A stretch of 64,000 nt of DNA from Pteria penguin (GCA_035048485.1 CM068590.1:9041329-9105328), one strand, 5' to 3'. Numbered from the stretch's first letter, positions 1 to 11,544 are shown. Notes: generated by a model from the sequence alone, not told the origin. Translations and numbers: made by a program.

Positions 1-690
1 CCTCTCATTTGAGAGATAATCACTCAAATGAGTAACTATCACTGTTTTCAGTAATCAATTTCAAGGAATGAACAGAAGTAAACAAGTATAAGTTAGGGAT
101 TAAAATAAGTAAACAACATTTAACCCAATTCTGAGCTTATAAAAGCGCTGTGCAAGAATTTTCGTCTGCAACAAATTAGCTATAAAGAGTATAAGGACCC
201 CACCAATATGACCTCGTGCTTGTCAGCGAGGTCATGTTCATAGGACTACATTAGGGCAGGTCTGGATTACAACAAGTTCAGGATTCGGGCATTATTTATC
301 GCAATTCAAATTTATTTTGGAATCATTTAATTTACTGACTACATATCACAATGATGCATACATTAATCATGCAAGTTACTGGAATGAACCCCTCCCCCAA
401 AAAATCAAGAACTTTATCCAATTATGATAGCTGTCGATCATCAGTTTCACACTGTTGCATTATGTATGCTGCTAACATTTGTAATAAATAAGGAATAACT
501 AACTTGTCAGGTTCTATATGATATGAAATAGCAGGAAAAAGAAAATGACATAACTGTGTCAATTATGTATCAAATTTAAAAACAACTTAGTCATTGTATG
601 TATAGCCTGTATGGCTAATTAATACAAAAAAGTTGTATGATGCAATTTGGGTCAACATAAAGTGCTGTTTACCCTGCCGTTCCTGTGTAT
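1..690. other. Unique-looking AT-rich sequence, no gene seen
   Basis: No ORF, RNA gene or recognisable transposon is visible here. The only structure is a short perfect hairpin at 208-235: arms ATGACCTCG and CGAGGTCAT around a 10-nt loop. The sequence runs directly into the 23-bp minisatellite. Confidence 0.5.
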
Positions 691-1469
691 AGAGTGCAGA
701 AAACACAGAATAAAGTATACTGAAAACACAGGATAAAGTATACTGAAAACACAGATTAAAGTATACTGAAAACACAGGAATCAAAGTATACTGAAAACAC
801 AGAATAAAGTATACTGAAAACACAGGATAAAGTATACTGAAAACACAGAATAAAGTATACTGAAAACACAGGATAAGGTATACTGAAAACACAGAATAAA
901 GTATACTGAAAACACAGATTAAAGTATACTGAAAACACAGAATAAAGTATACTGAAAACACAGATTAAAGTATACTGAAAACACAGAATAAAGTATACTG
1001 AAAACACAGGATAAAGTATAATGAAAACACAGAATAAAGTATACTGAAAACACAGGATAAAGTATATACTAAAAACACAGAATAAAGTTTACTGAAAACA
1101 CAGAATAAAGTTTACTGAAAACACAAAATAAAGTATACCGAAAACACAGATTAAAGTATACTGAAAACACAGGATAAAGTATACTGAAAACACAGATTAA
1201 AGTATACTGAAAACACAGAATAAAGTATACTGAAAACTCAGGATGAAGTATACTGAAAACACAGGATAAAGTATACTGAAAACACAGAATAAAGTTACAG
1301 CGCAATACTGAAAACACAGATTAAAGTATACCGAAAACACAGGATAAAGTATACTGAAAACACAGGATGAAGTATACTGAAAACACAGGAATTAAAGTAT
1401 ACTGAAAACACAGGATACAGTATACTGAAAACACAGAATAAAGTATACTGAAAACACAGGATAAAGTAT
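691..1469. repeat. 23-bp minisatellite, block 1
   Basis: Tandem units of about 23 bp share the core GTATACTGAAAACACAG followed by a variable hexamer (AATAAA, GATAAA, ATTAAA or GATGAA). About 34 units fit in the block. Occasional units carry indels, for example around 1283-1303. Because 23 is not a multiple of three and the unit lacks stops on the minus strand, all three minus frames stay open and give a 23-residue periodic pseudo-protein of the FSVYFILCFQYTL type. That openness is a property of the unit and not evidence of coding. Confidence 0.95.
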
Positions 1470-1988
1470 CTTCTTCTTCTTCCAATACGAAGTGTACTCA
1501 AAAGTTGAGCGTTATACTTCATGTGGCAGTCAAGATAAAAGCCTCTCAGGCCAGTATGATACAGTTAAAAGTTAAAATCTTTTGTCCTCATCCTAAGCTG
1601 AAGTGGGCAGGTGGTATGTTGCCCATTGCAGTCCTGTAGTCCTCCAAGGAACATGCTGATGTCATTGCTGATAGAAGTCTGTTCCAATCCCTGATGGTTC
1701 GCGGGAAGAAGGAGAAACGGTATACATCCTTTTTCGCTGTTGGGATGCGAAAGGTATGTTGTCCCCTTGTCCTGGTGTCTGTCTGGATTAGGTATTGTTC
1801 TGCTGGAATGGCCACTAGATTGTGCTGGATCTTGAATAGCAACAGAAGGCGGATCTTAAATTTACTCTTCTGATCTGTAGCGGTTCCCATCCCAAGGAGT
1901 TGACCATGTTGGTGACGCTGCCTGCTTTCCTATCCCAGTAGTTCCTTGTAGCGAATCGTGCTGCTCTACGTTGGACTTTCTCTATCTG
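1470..1988 (-). pseudogene. LINE reverse-transcriptase C-terminus plus 3'-UTR, inserted in the minisatellite
   Basis: Read on the minus strand, this segment encodes the region after the RT palm/thumb of CR1/Jockey-like LINEs. It starts near 1988 with IEKVQRRAARFATRNYWDR, then SVTNMVNSLGWEPLQIRR. After a frameshift near 1850 it continues LLLFKIQHNLVAIP and ends with the typical Arg/Phe-rich tail (FFPRTIRDWNRL...) and a stop at 1588. The 3'-UTR follows and ends in a short (GAA)n tail, seen as TCTTCTTCTTCTTCC on the plus strand. Everything 5' of this part of the ORF is missing and the minisatellite flanks both sides. The same 3' end recurs at 2549-2727 and at 55026-55120. Confidence 0.8.
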
Positions 1989-2548
1989 CATAAAGTATAC
2001 TGAAAACACAGAATAAAATATACTGAAAACACAGAATAAATTATACTGAAAACACAGAATAAAGTGTACTGAAAACACAGAACACAGAATAAAGTATACT
2101 GAAAACACAGAACACAGAATAAAGTATACTGAAAACACAGGATAAAGTATACTGAAAACACAGGATGAAGTATACTGAAAACACAGGATAAAGTATACTG
2201 AAAACACAGGATAAAGTATACTGAAAACACAGAATAAAGTATACTGAAAACACAGGATAAAGTATACTTAACACAGAATAAAGTATACTGAAAACACAGA
2301 ACACAGAATAAAGTACACTGAAAACACAGGATAAAGTATACTGAAAACACAGAATAAAATATACCGAAAACACAGATAAAAGTATACTGAAAACACAGAA
2401 TAAAGTATACTGAAAACACAGAATAAAGTATACTGAAAACACAGAATAAAGTATACTGAAAACACAGGATAAAGTATACTGAAAACACAGGATACAGTAT
2501 ACTGAAAACACAGAATAAAGTATACTGAAAACACAGGATAAAGTATAT
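1989..2548. repeat. 23-bp minisatellite, block 2
   Basis: Same unit as the block at 691-1469. It differs in carrying several 7-bp expansions that duplicate part of the unit (CAGAACACAGAATAAAG), giving 30-bp units among the 23-bp ones. It starts immediately after the LINE fragment and ends at the poly-(TCT) tail of the next LINE copy. Confidence 0.95.
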
Positions 2549-2727
2549 CTTCTTCTTCTTCCAATACGAAGTGTATTCAAAAGTTGAGCGTTATACTTCA
2601 TGTGGCAGTCAAGATAAAAGCCTCTCTGGCCAGTTGGTGACGCTGCCTGCTTTCCTATCCCAGTAGTTCCTTGTAGCGAATCGTGCTGCTCTATGTTGGA
2701 CTTTCTCTATCTGGTTGATCTGTCCGC
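2549..2727 (-). pseudogene. Internally deleted copy of the LINE 3' end
   Basis: This is the same element as 1470-1988 with about 350 bp removed. The 3'-UTR up to GGCCAG is joined directly to TTGGTGACGCTGCC, which in the long copy lie at about 1552 and 1907. It retains IEKVQHRAARFATRNYWDR and extends slightly further 5' (GGTTGATCTGTCCGC) than the long copy. The deletion probably arose after the LINE and the minisatellite were already joined, because both copies have the minisatellite on both sides. Confidence 0.8.
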
Positions 2728-3465
2728 TAAAGTATACTGAAAACACAGAATAAAGTATACTGAAAACACAGAATAAAGTATACTGAAAACACTGGATAAA
2801 GTATACTGAAAACACAGAATAAAATATACTGAAAACACAGAATAAATTATACTGAAAACACAGAATAAAGTGTACTGAAAACACAGAACACAGAATAAAG
2901 TATACTGAAAACACAGGATAAAGTATACTGAAAACACAGAATAAAGTATACTGAAAACACTGGATAAAGTATACTGAAAACACAGAATAAAATATACTGA
3001 AAACACAGAATAAATTATACTGAAAACACAGAATAAAGTGTACTGAAAACACAGAACACAGAATAAAGTATACTGAAAACACAGGATAAAGTATACTGAA
3101 AACACAGGATGAAGTATACTGAAAACACAGGATAAAGTATACTGAAAACACAGAATAAAGTATACTGAAAACACAGAATAATATATATACTGAAAACACA
3201 GAATACAGTATACTGAAAACACAGAATAAAGTATACTGAAAACTTAGAACACAGAATAATTAAAGTATACTGAAAACACAGGATGAAGTATACTGAAAAC
3301 ACAGAATAAAATATACCGAAAACACAGATAAAAGTATACTGAAAACACAGAATAAAGTATACTGAAAACACAGGATAAAGTATACTGAAAACACAGAATA
3401 AAGTATACTGAAAACACAGGATAAAGTATACTGAAAACACAGAATAAAGTATACTAAAAACACAT
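2728..3465. repeat. 23-bp minisatellite, block 3
   Basis: Same 23-bp units. A stretch of about 185 bp with the order CTGGATAAA, AATAAAATA, AATAAATTA, AATAAAGTG then AACACAG occurs twice, near 2790-2895 and 2965-3065, and its beginning resembles block 2 at about 2010-2095. This suggests segmental duplication inside the array. The right end decays through ACACATATTTTCAGATTAAAG into unique sequence. Confidence 0.95.
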
Positions 3466-4109
3466 ATTTTCAGATTAAAGTTATCATATAATTTTCTTCC
3501 ACTTCCAGTCAATATTAAAATTCACAAATTCTGGAAATCTTAAAAATGTTGTAAAAACGTTTGCGAAATATATCCAAAAATATGTATACACATCGAGACG
3601 AGCTCGTATGTAAACTGTTATAACTGCATCCGAGTTAGGAAGGACAGTGTATTTTGCACATAGGCGTTGAACTACTGGGTCGTACTTCTAGCTATACTTC
3701 CTGTTTGTGGCCAATAGGAAATAAATACAAGACCGACTCTATTTGAAAAGCTAGTGTAAATGTATATTAAATGCCATCGGTATATGTTGATGCATGTTTT
3801 TGGGTCATGCATGCCTGTTTTTGGTACATTATACTGTGTTTTTAGCAAATGTATGTATTTTCGGAAATTAGAAGTACCCATGGGCAATGCTGTCCATGGC
3901 GATGGCTAGCTGAGTTTCACAGGAACACTTGGATTTGAAGCCATATTATATACAATTATATAAGTGTATATCACGTTTTGTGGCATTTTTGATTTACATT
4001 TAAGTATCAAACATTTCTGACCATTATTTTTAGTGTGGTAGAGTGTTGATCACCTACTCCGCCCAAAGTGTCTGGAGTGTAAGAGAGTCCCCAGAGATCA
4101 GTATTATAA
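3466..4109. other. Unique AT-rich spacer, no gene seen
   Basis: No exon-like ORF is supported. The final part (about 4033-4105) is a low-similarity lead-in to the 94-bp array and contains AGTGTAAGAGAGTCCCC. Confidence 0.45.
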
Positions 4110-5343
4110 TTCTTATTCTGGCCACTCTGTGGCTGTAACTCCTCTGTAACAGGACGAGTGGTCAGACTGGGACTCCCACCCAGGACCTACAGTACGCTAT
4201 ACCAGTTTATTCTGGCCACTCTGTGGCTGTAACTCCTCTGTAACAGGACAAGTGGTCAGACTGGGACCCACACCCATGACCCACAGTACGCTATACAGGT
4301 TTATTCTGGCCACTCTGTGGCTGTAACTCCTCTGTAACAGGACAAGTGGTCGGACTGGGACTCACACCCAGGACCTACAGTATGCTATACCGGTTTATTC
4401 TGGCCACTCTGTGGCTGTAACTCCTCTGTAACAGGACAAGTGGTCAGACTGGGACTCACACCCATGACCCACAGTACGCTATACAGGTTTATTCTGGCCA
4501 CTCTGTGGCTGTAACTCCTCTGTAACAGGACAAGTGGTCAGACTGGGACTCACACCCAGGACCTACAGTATGCTATACCGGTTTATTCTGGCCACTCTGT
4601 GGCTGTAACTCCCCTGTAACAGGACAAGTGGTCAGACTGGGACTCCCACCCAGGACCTACAGTATGCTATACCAGTTTATTCTGGCCACTCTGTGGCTGT
4701 AACTCCTCTGTAACAGGACAAGTGGTCAGACTGGGACCCACACCCATGACCCACAGTACGCTATACAGATTTATTCTGGCCACTCTGTGGCTGTAACTCC
4801 TCTGTAACAGGACAAGTGGTCAGACTGGGACTCACACCCAGGACCTACAGTATGCTATACGGGTTTATTCTGGTCCATGCACTCTGTGGCTGTAACTCCT
4901 CTGTAACAGGACAAGTGGTCAGACTGGGACTCACACCCAGGACCTACAGTACGCTATACTGGTTTATTCTGGCCACTCTGTGGCTGTAACTCCTCTGTAA
5001 CAGGACAAGTGGTCAGACTGGGACTCACACCCAGGACCCACAGTACGCTATACAGGTTTATTCTGGCCACTCTGTGGCTGTAACTCCTCTGTAACAGGAC
5101 AAGTGGTCAGACTGGGACTCACACCCAGGACCTACAGTACGCTATATGGCTTAATTCTGGTCTATGCACTCTGTGACTGTAACTCCTCTGTAACAGGACA
5201 AGTGGTCAGACTGGGACTCACACCCAGGACCTACAGTACGCTATACTGGTTTATTCTGGCCACTCTGTGACTGTAACTCCTCTGTAACAGGACAAGTGTT
5301 CAGACTGGGACTCACACCCAGGGTCTACAGTAGGCATTACCGG
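4110..5343. repeat. ~94-bp tandem array, about 13 copies
   Basis: Units begin TTCTGGCCACTCTGTGGCTG, continue through TCCTCTGTAACAGGACAAG and GTGGTCAGACTGGGACTCA, and end in ACAGTACGCTATACNGGTTT. Unit starts fall near 4114, 4209, 4302, 4397, 4490, 4584, 4679, 4773, 4868, 4965, 5059, 5154 and 5255. Two units (about 4868 and 5154) carry an extra 'TCCATG'/'TCTATG' insertion. Alternating variants 'GGACCTACAGTATG' and 'GACCCACAGTACG' indicate partial higher-order organisation. On the minus strand each unit has GGTCCTGGGTGTGAGTCCCA, which resembles a decayed tRNA-type B box; that origin is my inference. Confidence 0.95.
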
Positions 5344-5738
5344 CCATGGATCTTGCAGATACACTACTGTTTAATCTATGATAAAAACTTCATATCTTTA
5401 TTGTTTCCTTTCATTTTGAGATTTCATTTTGTTGCTTTACAGCCAACAGGTAATTCCCATGTGCAACCTGTGTTTACATTTGAATGCAATGCATCAGACA
5501 GATGCTGTCACCGTGTACTTGAAATGATCATAGAGTGACATGAAACAAGAACTATAATCAGACAAAGTAAATACAAAACTTACTTATTTCCCTGCATGCA
5601 ACTATAACTAGAGTACATCAATGATCATATATGCATGCAATACATTGAGCTTATAGATTTTGACTCCCACCATGCATTATAGGTACGTCTACTATAATCC
5701 AGTGGCTCACACAAACAAACCAGATATTTTATGTACAG
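5344..5738. other. Unique spacer between two tandem arrays
   Basis: Short AT-rich sequence. An 80-codon plus-strand ORF starting at 5296 straddles the array end and has no recognisable features, so no gene is called. Confidence 0.4.
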
Positions 5739-7315
5739 GGCCATAATGTACATGGACTAATGATCCACATTGTATAGTCCCTATCGAGCCATAATGTACA
5801 TGGACCATTGATCCACACTGTATAGTCCCTACTGAGCCATAATGTACATGGGCTACTGATCCACATTGTATAGTCCCTACCCAGCCATAATGTACATGGG
5901 CTATTGATCCACATTGTATAGTCCCTACCCAGCCATAATGTACATGGACCATCCATCCACATTGTATAGTCCCTACCCAGTCATAATGTACATGGACCAT
6001 TGATCCACATTGTATAGTCCCTATCGAGCCATAATGTACATGGGCTATTGGTCCACATTGTATAGTCCCTACCCAGCCATAATGTACATGGACCATTGAT
6101 CCACATTGTATAGTCCCTACCCAGCCATAATGTACATGGACCATTCATCCACACTGTATAGTCCCTACTGAGCCATAATGTACATGGACTATTGATCCAC
6201 ACTGTATAGTCCCTACTGAGCCATAATGTACATGGACCATTGATCCACATTGTATAGTCCCTACACAGCCATAATGTACATGGACCATTGATCCACACTG
6301 TATAGTCCCTATTGAGCCATAATGTACATTGGCTATTGATCCACACTGTATAGTCCCTACTGAGCCATAATGTGCATGGACCATTCATCCACATTGTATA
6401 GTCCCTACCCAGCCATAATGTACATGGACCATTGATCCACACTGTATAGTCCCTACCCAGCCATAATGTACATGGACCATTGATCCACATTGTATAGTCC
6501 CTACCCAGTCATAATGTACATGGACCATTGATCCACATTGTATAGTCCCTATCGAGCCATAATGTACATGGGCTATTGGTCCACACTGTATAGTCCCTAC
6601 CCAGCCATAATGTACATGGACCATTGATCCACATTGTATAGTCCCTACCCAGCCATAATGTACATGGACCATTCATCCACATTGTATAGTCCCTACTGAG
6701 CCATAATGTACATGGACTATTGATCCACATTGTATAGTCCCTACCGAGCCATAATGTACATGGACCATTGATCCACACTGTATAGTCCCTATCGAGCCAT
6801 AATGTACATTGGCTATTGATCCACACTGTATAGTCCCTACTGAGCCATAATGTGCATGGACCATTCATCCACATTGTATAGTCCCTACCCAGCCATAATG
6901 TACATGGACCATTGATCCACATTGTATAGTCCCTACCCAGCCATAATGTACATGGGCTATTGATCCACATTGTATAGTCCCTATCGAGCCATAATGTACA
7001 TGGGCTATTGGTCCACATTGTATAGTCCCTACCCAGCCATAATGTACATGGACCATTGATCCACACTGTATAGTCCCTATCGAGCCATAATGTACATTGG
7101 CTATTGATCCACATTGTATAGTCCCTACCCAGCCATAATGTACATGGACCATTGATCCACACTGTATAGTCCCTATCGAGCCATAATGTACATGGGCTAT
7201 TGATCCACACTGTATAGTCCCTATCGAGCCATAATTTATATGGACTATTGGTCCACATTGTATAGTCGCTATCGAACCATAATGTACATTGATCCACATT
7301 ATGTACATGGACTAT
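5739..7315. repeat. 48-bp tandem array, about 33 copies, with higher-order blocks
   Basis: The 48-bp unit contains CCATAATGTACATGGACCAT, TGATCCACATTGTATAGTCC and CTACCCAG. Variants at a few sites (CCCAG/TCGAG/CTGAG; GACCAT/GGCTAT) define higher-order structure. The pattern ending at 6144 recurs ending at 6672, a shift of 528 bp or 11 units. The pattern starting at 6384 recurs at 6864, a shift of 480 bp or 10 units, and the difference is one unit gained or lost. Since 48 is divisible by three, minus-strand frames stay open as 16-residue periodic peptides (MVHVHYGWVGTIQCGS); I do not call these proteins. The last units (after about 7230) degrade. Confidence 0.95.
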
Positions 7316-7440
7316 TGCGTCCTTCCTCGGTTTTCACTTTCACATCCGAGAGACAGGACACCCGTGCACCCATGGCAGGAGTCGAACACCTCCCAGCTAG
7401 ACCCTTTTAATTGATCATTTTAAGATCTTCGTGTGCAAAT
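7316..7440. other. Degenerate tRNA-like fragment and array edge
   Basis: This holds GGCAGGAGTCGAACACCTCC, the complement of a B-box-like motif, suggesting the remnant of another tRNA-derived SINE head on the minus strand. It is too short and decayed to assign to a family. Confidence 0.3.
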
Positions 7441-7797
7441 AGATTGATTGATTGTTCATTTACTGCTTTACATTACTCCACGATTATTTCAAGTATTATG
7501 GAGACCCCTCTGTTTGATGCATTGCATAGAAATTGATACCATTGCAAAAGACCGATCCAAATCAGTGAGGGATCTTTCATATGCCCATGGTGACATAGGA
7601 CCTGCATGGTTTTTCAGGTCATTCAGATCCAAAAAACAGGACTCCAGTGTATCCAAGATGAAGCAGTAGATGATATCAACATCAGTTTTTACTGTCTCTT
7701 CGAAGGCAAATCACAGATGTGCCCATGGTGGTAATCAAACCTGGGACCTCTTGGTCACAAATCTAGCACCTCATCCACCGAATTACACCAGTTGTGA
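7441..7797 (-). mobile_element. SINE family A, old minus-strand copy
   Basis: Read on the minus strand, the tRNA-like head ends the plus-strand interval (B box GGTCCCAGGTTTGATTACCA). The family body follows (GAGACAGTAAAAACTGA; AAAGATCCCTCACTG; ATGCAATGCATCAAACAGA) and the tail is (AATC)n, seen as GATTGATTGATTG at 7442. It is more diverged and about 70 bp longer than the copies at 28634, 40157 and 55812. I could not identify a target-site duplication. Confidence 0.75.
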
Positions 7798-8769
7798 GGG
7801 TTCTTTTTTAAGTATTAATGGATTCAAATACTTTTTATAACCATTGAGCCTCTATTACATGTAGATATTGAGAAATCCATCAATTTGTCAACTTATAGTT
7901 CATGTACATAGAAACCATTAGACCATTGTGTCTACCACTGTATATAAAGTAAGATGACTGTATTGACCTTTGATGAAAAATCAGAATATTATTTCATATG
8001 TTTTAAAATATGCAAATACATCTAATTTTGACTCTTGTTTTATGTCACATCATGGTTATTGCACCTATATGAGGATAGCATCTACCAGATGCAATGTACA
8101 GAAGTATAGGCCTACAGAACCACCTAAGGTAGTGAGGGTTTGTCAACGTGCTTTGTCTACCTTGACATTGGAACTCAAGTCTTAGCATTTTCACAAGCCA
8201 AGAAGCTGATTGAGCCATGATGGCTCTTCATATGCAGTCTTTATAAGCAATCTCATTAAAATTCAATCTCATTAGTTTTAATATGTTTGCTGTGGTAGAT
8301 TTCAGTACACTCCGTAGCAGTTCATCTCAGATCGACCTGTGTGAAGCTGGCCAGTTTTTTGTTTTTTCAATCACTGTCTACAATAACTTGAGGCGTGCTG
8401 CCATGTGATATAGGCGTACATATTGAAATGGAATTCCTTTCTCTGGACAGCTTCATGCAGCACACGCTGATCGGTCCATGTCAAAGGTCGATCCGAGATG
8501 ACCTTCTACGGAAGTGTATTGAGATCTACCACAGTGAACATGATAGAACTCAGGAAAGTGATAGATCGAGTTTTAATGAGATTGGTCTTTAAAGAAATTT
8601 TTTTACCGCTAGCAAACAGACACATTTTTCTAACCCAATTAATATTTTGTTAGATAACTAATACTAGCCTGACAATAAATCTGGTACAGTAGTTAACAGA
8701 TACTGAACTAGTGAGTTATTAATAAAGTTGCAAATCTGCTGTTTTGAAGGCATATGGCAGAAATACAGA
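7798..8769. other. Intergenic sequence without supported features
   Basis: ORFs of 71 codons (7970-8185) and 65 codons (8395-8592) occur on the plus strand but show no conserved motif, no splice context and no neighbours that make sense. The 8395-8592 interval has somewhat higher GC and could be an unrecognised exon or repeat fragment. Confidence 0.35.
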
Positions 8770-9265
8770 GCTCACTGATGGCAACCAAATTGAAAGTTTT
8801 TTCAAAGTGGGTCAAACTTCAAGCTCCAGGTTACAAGGTCAAATATTTTGATATTCAATGAAAGGTCTAGGCACAAGGAACACATATGGTTCTAAAGTTA
8901 TCAATCAGGTTAAATTTTTGTCTAAGTAGGTCAATCTTTAAGGTCAAGGTCACAATGTAAAAGCTATTGATATACAATGAAAGCTTTTGTTACAAGGAAT
9001 ACACACATGAAATATTTAAGCCCTATCTCTTACTGTTCATAAGTTATGACTAAAGTTGAACTTTTTTAGAAGTAGGTCAAATTTCACGGTCAAGGTCACA
9101 AAATCAAGAGATTTGGTACCCAATGAATGGTCTTAGGATAAAGAATATACAGGTGAAATATTAAAACCCTGTCTGTAATGGTTCTAAAATTATGATCCTG
9201 GTAAAGGTTTTTGTTTATGGACGATGACTTCAAAGACGCCAACAATGCTGTGGGTATCATCACAA
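8770..9265 (+). mobile_element. Tandem-core repeat with AAGGTCAAGGTCA motifs
   Basis: Three diverged units of roughly 130-150 bp each contain 'GGTCAAGGTCACAA' or a relative (about 8838, 8940, 9090), then '...CAATGAAAGGTCTAGGCACAAGGAA...' and a stretch ending in 'AAGTTAT'. The last unit is followed by GTTTATGGACGATGACTTC and AAGCTAAAAATGCTCAC, comparable in position to the terminal region of the related elements at 27740-28345 and 33030-33632. This layout matches the pearl/Helentron-associated class described in bivalves. The assignment is by architecture, not by database match. Confidence 0.6.
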
Positions 9266-9418
9266 GCTAAAAATGCTCACTTATTGACTGATTATTACTG
9301 AGCCTGAAACAATGAACAATTCTTCATTTTATTTTTCTTATTCAAGATTCAATGTATTCAAATATTTCAAATGATCATACCTTGTCAAATCCTACAAGCC
9401 CAGTAACATTTTCAGTAT

Positions 9419-9560
9419 ATGGTTGGTTGGTTGGTGTATTACATCACTTTCAATAACATATTATCACTAATATATTGTGACCTGAGAGCAGGAGGTAACC
9501 AACCTCTGAAACATAGTGGTGCAATTAGGGAATTGAACCTAGGTTACTCGTATAACCACC
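9419..9560 (-). mobile_element. SINE family B, decayed minus-strand copy
   Basis: It begins with the (AACC)n tail complement TTGGTTGGTTGGTGTATTAC and continues with the family body (CAGGAGGTAACCAACCTCTG, AACATAGTGGTGCAATTAGG). It ends in a weak B-box complement (GAATTGAACCTAGGTTACTC). Substitutions at CpG positions (ACGTCGC to ACATCAC) mark it as older than the copies at 31230 and 41707. Confidence 0.75.
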
Positions 9561-10220
9561 CAAACACTGAATTACTGTCCTCATTTGATATTCACTGTAT
9601 ATTCTGCAATGAACCCCCTTTTCTATTAAATCCCCCCTTTTTTGTAACAAAAAAAAAAAAATGAAATATTACTCACCATATATAAAAGAACTCAGATTTG
9701 TCTACACAAAATTTTATAACCATATCATTTAGTCACATTACAATGTATTAGATAATAATGTCAGGTAAAAATTGTAGACAGAACTAGAATTCTCCTAACT
9801 GTCAATTATCACAGAGTTTTACTTCTATGATTTCGGACAATGTAATTCCCTGGGGGCGTATATTACAGAATATATGGTATAGTACATAGTAATAGGTTCA
9901 GTATTCATTACTGCAGTAACTTATCATACATCAATTTACACCATTTTACACCAATTTCAAAAGAAATAAGAGGTATGTGTACTTTACACCACTTTATCAG
10001 TCCTAATGTTCTCCAAAATGAAATATGATGCACATTTGATCTCATATTATTGCATGTTTTTATGTTTATTTTTGTCATTTTCATCACATATCACTGACTT
10101 CACTGATAGTGGAAATTTACAGTCTAGTTTTAATTTTAATTTACATCAGTATATTTTGTCTTTTGTACGGGAAGCACATTCAGCACACCTTTCCATGTTC
10201 TCAGCTGAAAGGTAAAACTT
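9561..10220. other. AT-rich spacer
   Basis: It contains an A11-13 run at 9648-9661 and no supported gene. The short ORF at 10006-10215 shows no recognisable features. Confidence 0.4.
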
Positions 10221-10224
10221 CTCT

Positions 10225-10865
10225 ATGTCCTCTATGTCCAACACAAGTATCCATGTTCGTTGCTTAAAGTACAAGTATACATGTACTCAGTTTGAAGGTA
10301 CAACTTATCTAAGTCCTCTGTACTCAGCACAAGTATCCATGTTATTCACATCAAGCACAAGTATATATATCCTCAGCTTGAAAGTACAACTTTTGCCTCA
10401 AGTACAAGTATTCATGTTATTCACATTAAGCGCAATTATTCATGTCCTCAACTTCCTCGTACAGCTTCTCCATCTCCTCTGCCTCCAGTGCAAGTATTTG
10501 TGTCCTCCACTGGCAGCACAAGTATTCAATGTTATTCACATTAAGTGCAAGTATTCATGTCCTCAACTTCCTAGTTCAACTTTTCCAAGTCCTCTGCCTC
10601 TAGTGCAAGTATTCATGTCCTCCATCTTCAGCACAAGTATTCGTTTTATTCACATTAAGCACAAGTATTCATGTCCTCAACTTCCCAGTGCAACTTTTTC
10701 ATGTCCTCTGCCTCTAGTGCAAGTGTTCATGTCCTCTGCCTTCAGCACAAGTATTCGTTTTATTCACATTAAGCACAAGTATTCATGTCCTCAACTTCCT
10801 GGTTCAAATTCTCAAAGTCTTTTCCCTCCAGTACAAGTATACACGTTTTCTTCCTTGCAGTACAA
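10225..10865. repeat. ~114-bp imperfect tandem array
   Basis: Four to five units are anchored on TTCACATTAAGCACAAGTAT at about 10422, 10535, 10650 and 10763, with CATGTCCTCAACTTCC following. Within each unit the short phrase (C/G)CACAAGTATTCATGT itself repeats about every 45-60 bp, so the array is built on an older, shorter period. It keeps a 234-codon plus-strand frame open (10225-10929), whose product is a Ser/Thr/Val repeat (SSTSIHVLSLKVQ type). I regard this as a repeat by-product. Confidence 0.85.
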
Positions 10866-10929
10866 CAGTCTCCTCTGCCTCCAGTGTTACTTTCCATCTG
10901 CAACTGTAAATATAAGGAAAGTTATGTAA

Positions 10930-11544
10930 TCCATAATTTATATTCTGTGAGGACATTTAAGATCTCTTTCAGTATACAACGGGAACCTCAAATGTGCATA
11001 CTTATCATTGTCATTCCAGTCCTCAATGTCAGTAACAGATAAATAATTTCAAACCTTTCAAAATTAACGCACCTTCACTGTTTTTATAGTGATAGGGTTT
11101 CCATTACAGTCTCGCTCATTTACTGGTACAAGTTTAATTGCATAGTATTAGCCACCATATGATATCAATTTATCTTAATAAAGTCAATACCTTCGTTTTC
11201 TGAAATCGCTTCTGGACCACCAATAAAGCAACTCTGCCTTTACATGACTCAAACCCACTTCCAAAACATCCACTGTACTGTACATAAGACGTCAGCTCAT
11301 CTGGCCCACTTCTTCCCCTCTCTCTGTTCTAAGATAGTAACATTTTTTAATATTCTACATATATGAGAAAATTGGAAAGTCAACAACATACTGCTTTTAT
11401 AAAAATTCAGCATCTTCTGATTTTGAATACTATTTTAATCATATTTTTGAGTAAGTGTAAATCATAAAGAAAATCCAAATTCATACTTATCTTGCCATAA
11501 GTTTGCATCCTGGAATACTGCTGATACTTGGTAGGAATGGTCCT
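10930..11544. other. Spacer left of the 883-bp satellite
   Basis: No supported gene. Homology to the satellite monomer first becomes recognisable at about 11545. Confidence 0.4.

Noticed and set aside
691..3465. CRISPR array in the short repeats
   Set aside because: Units are contiguous variants of one 23-bp sequence with no unique spacers, in a eukaryotic context and without cas genes.
587..3512. Long minus-strand ORFs of FSVYFILCFQYTL type
   Set aside because: All are generated by the 23-bp minisatellite, which is stop-free in every minus frame. The three frames encode the same periodic peptide, which a real gene would not do.
5707..7308. Minus-strand ORFs up to 262 codons with 16-residue repeats
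   Set aside because: They follow from a 48-bp unit without stops. Overlapping frames are equally open and there is no non-repeat domain, signal peptide or splice context.
10225..11042. 234-codon plus-strand ORF, Ser/Val/Thr-rich
   Set aside because: It lies on the ~114-bp imperfect tandem array and its periodicity follows the DNA repeat. No domain outside the repeat.
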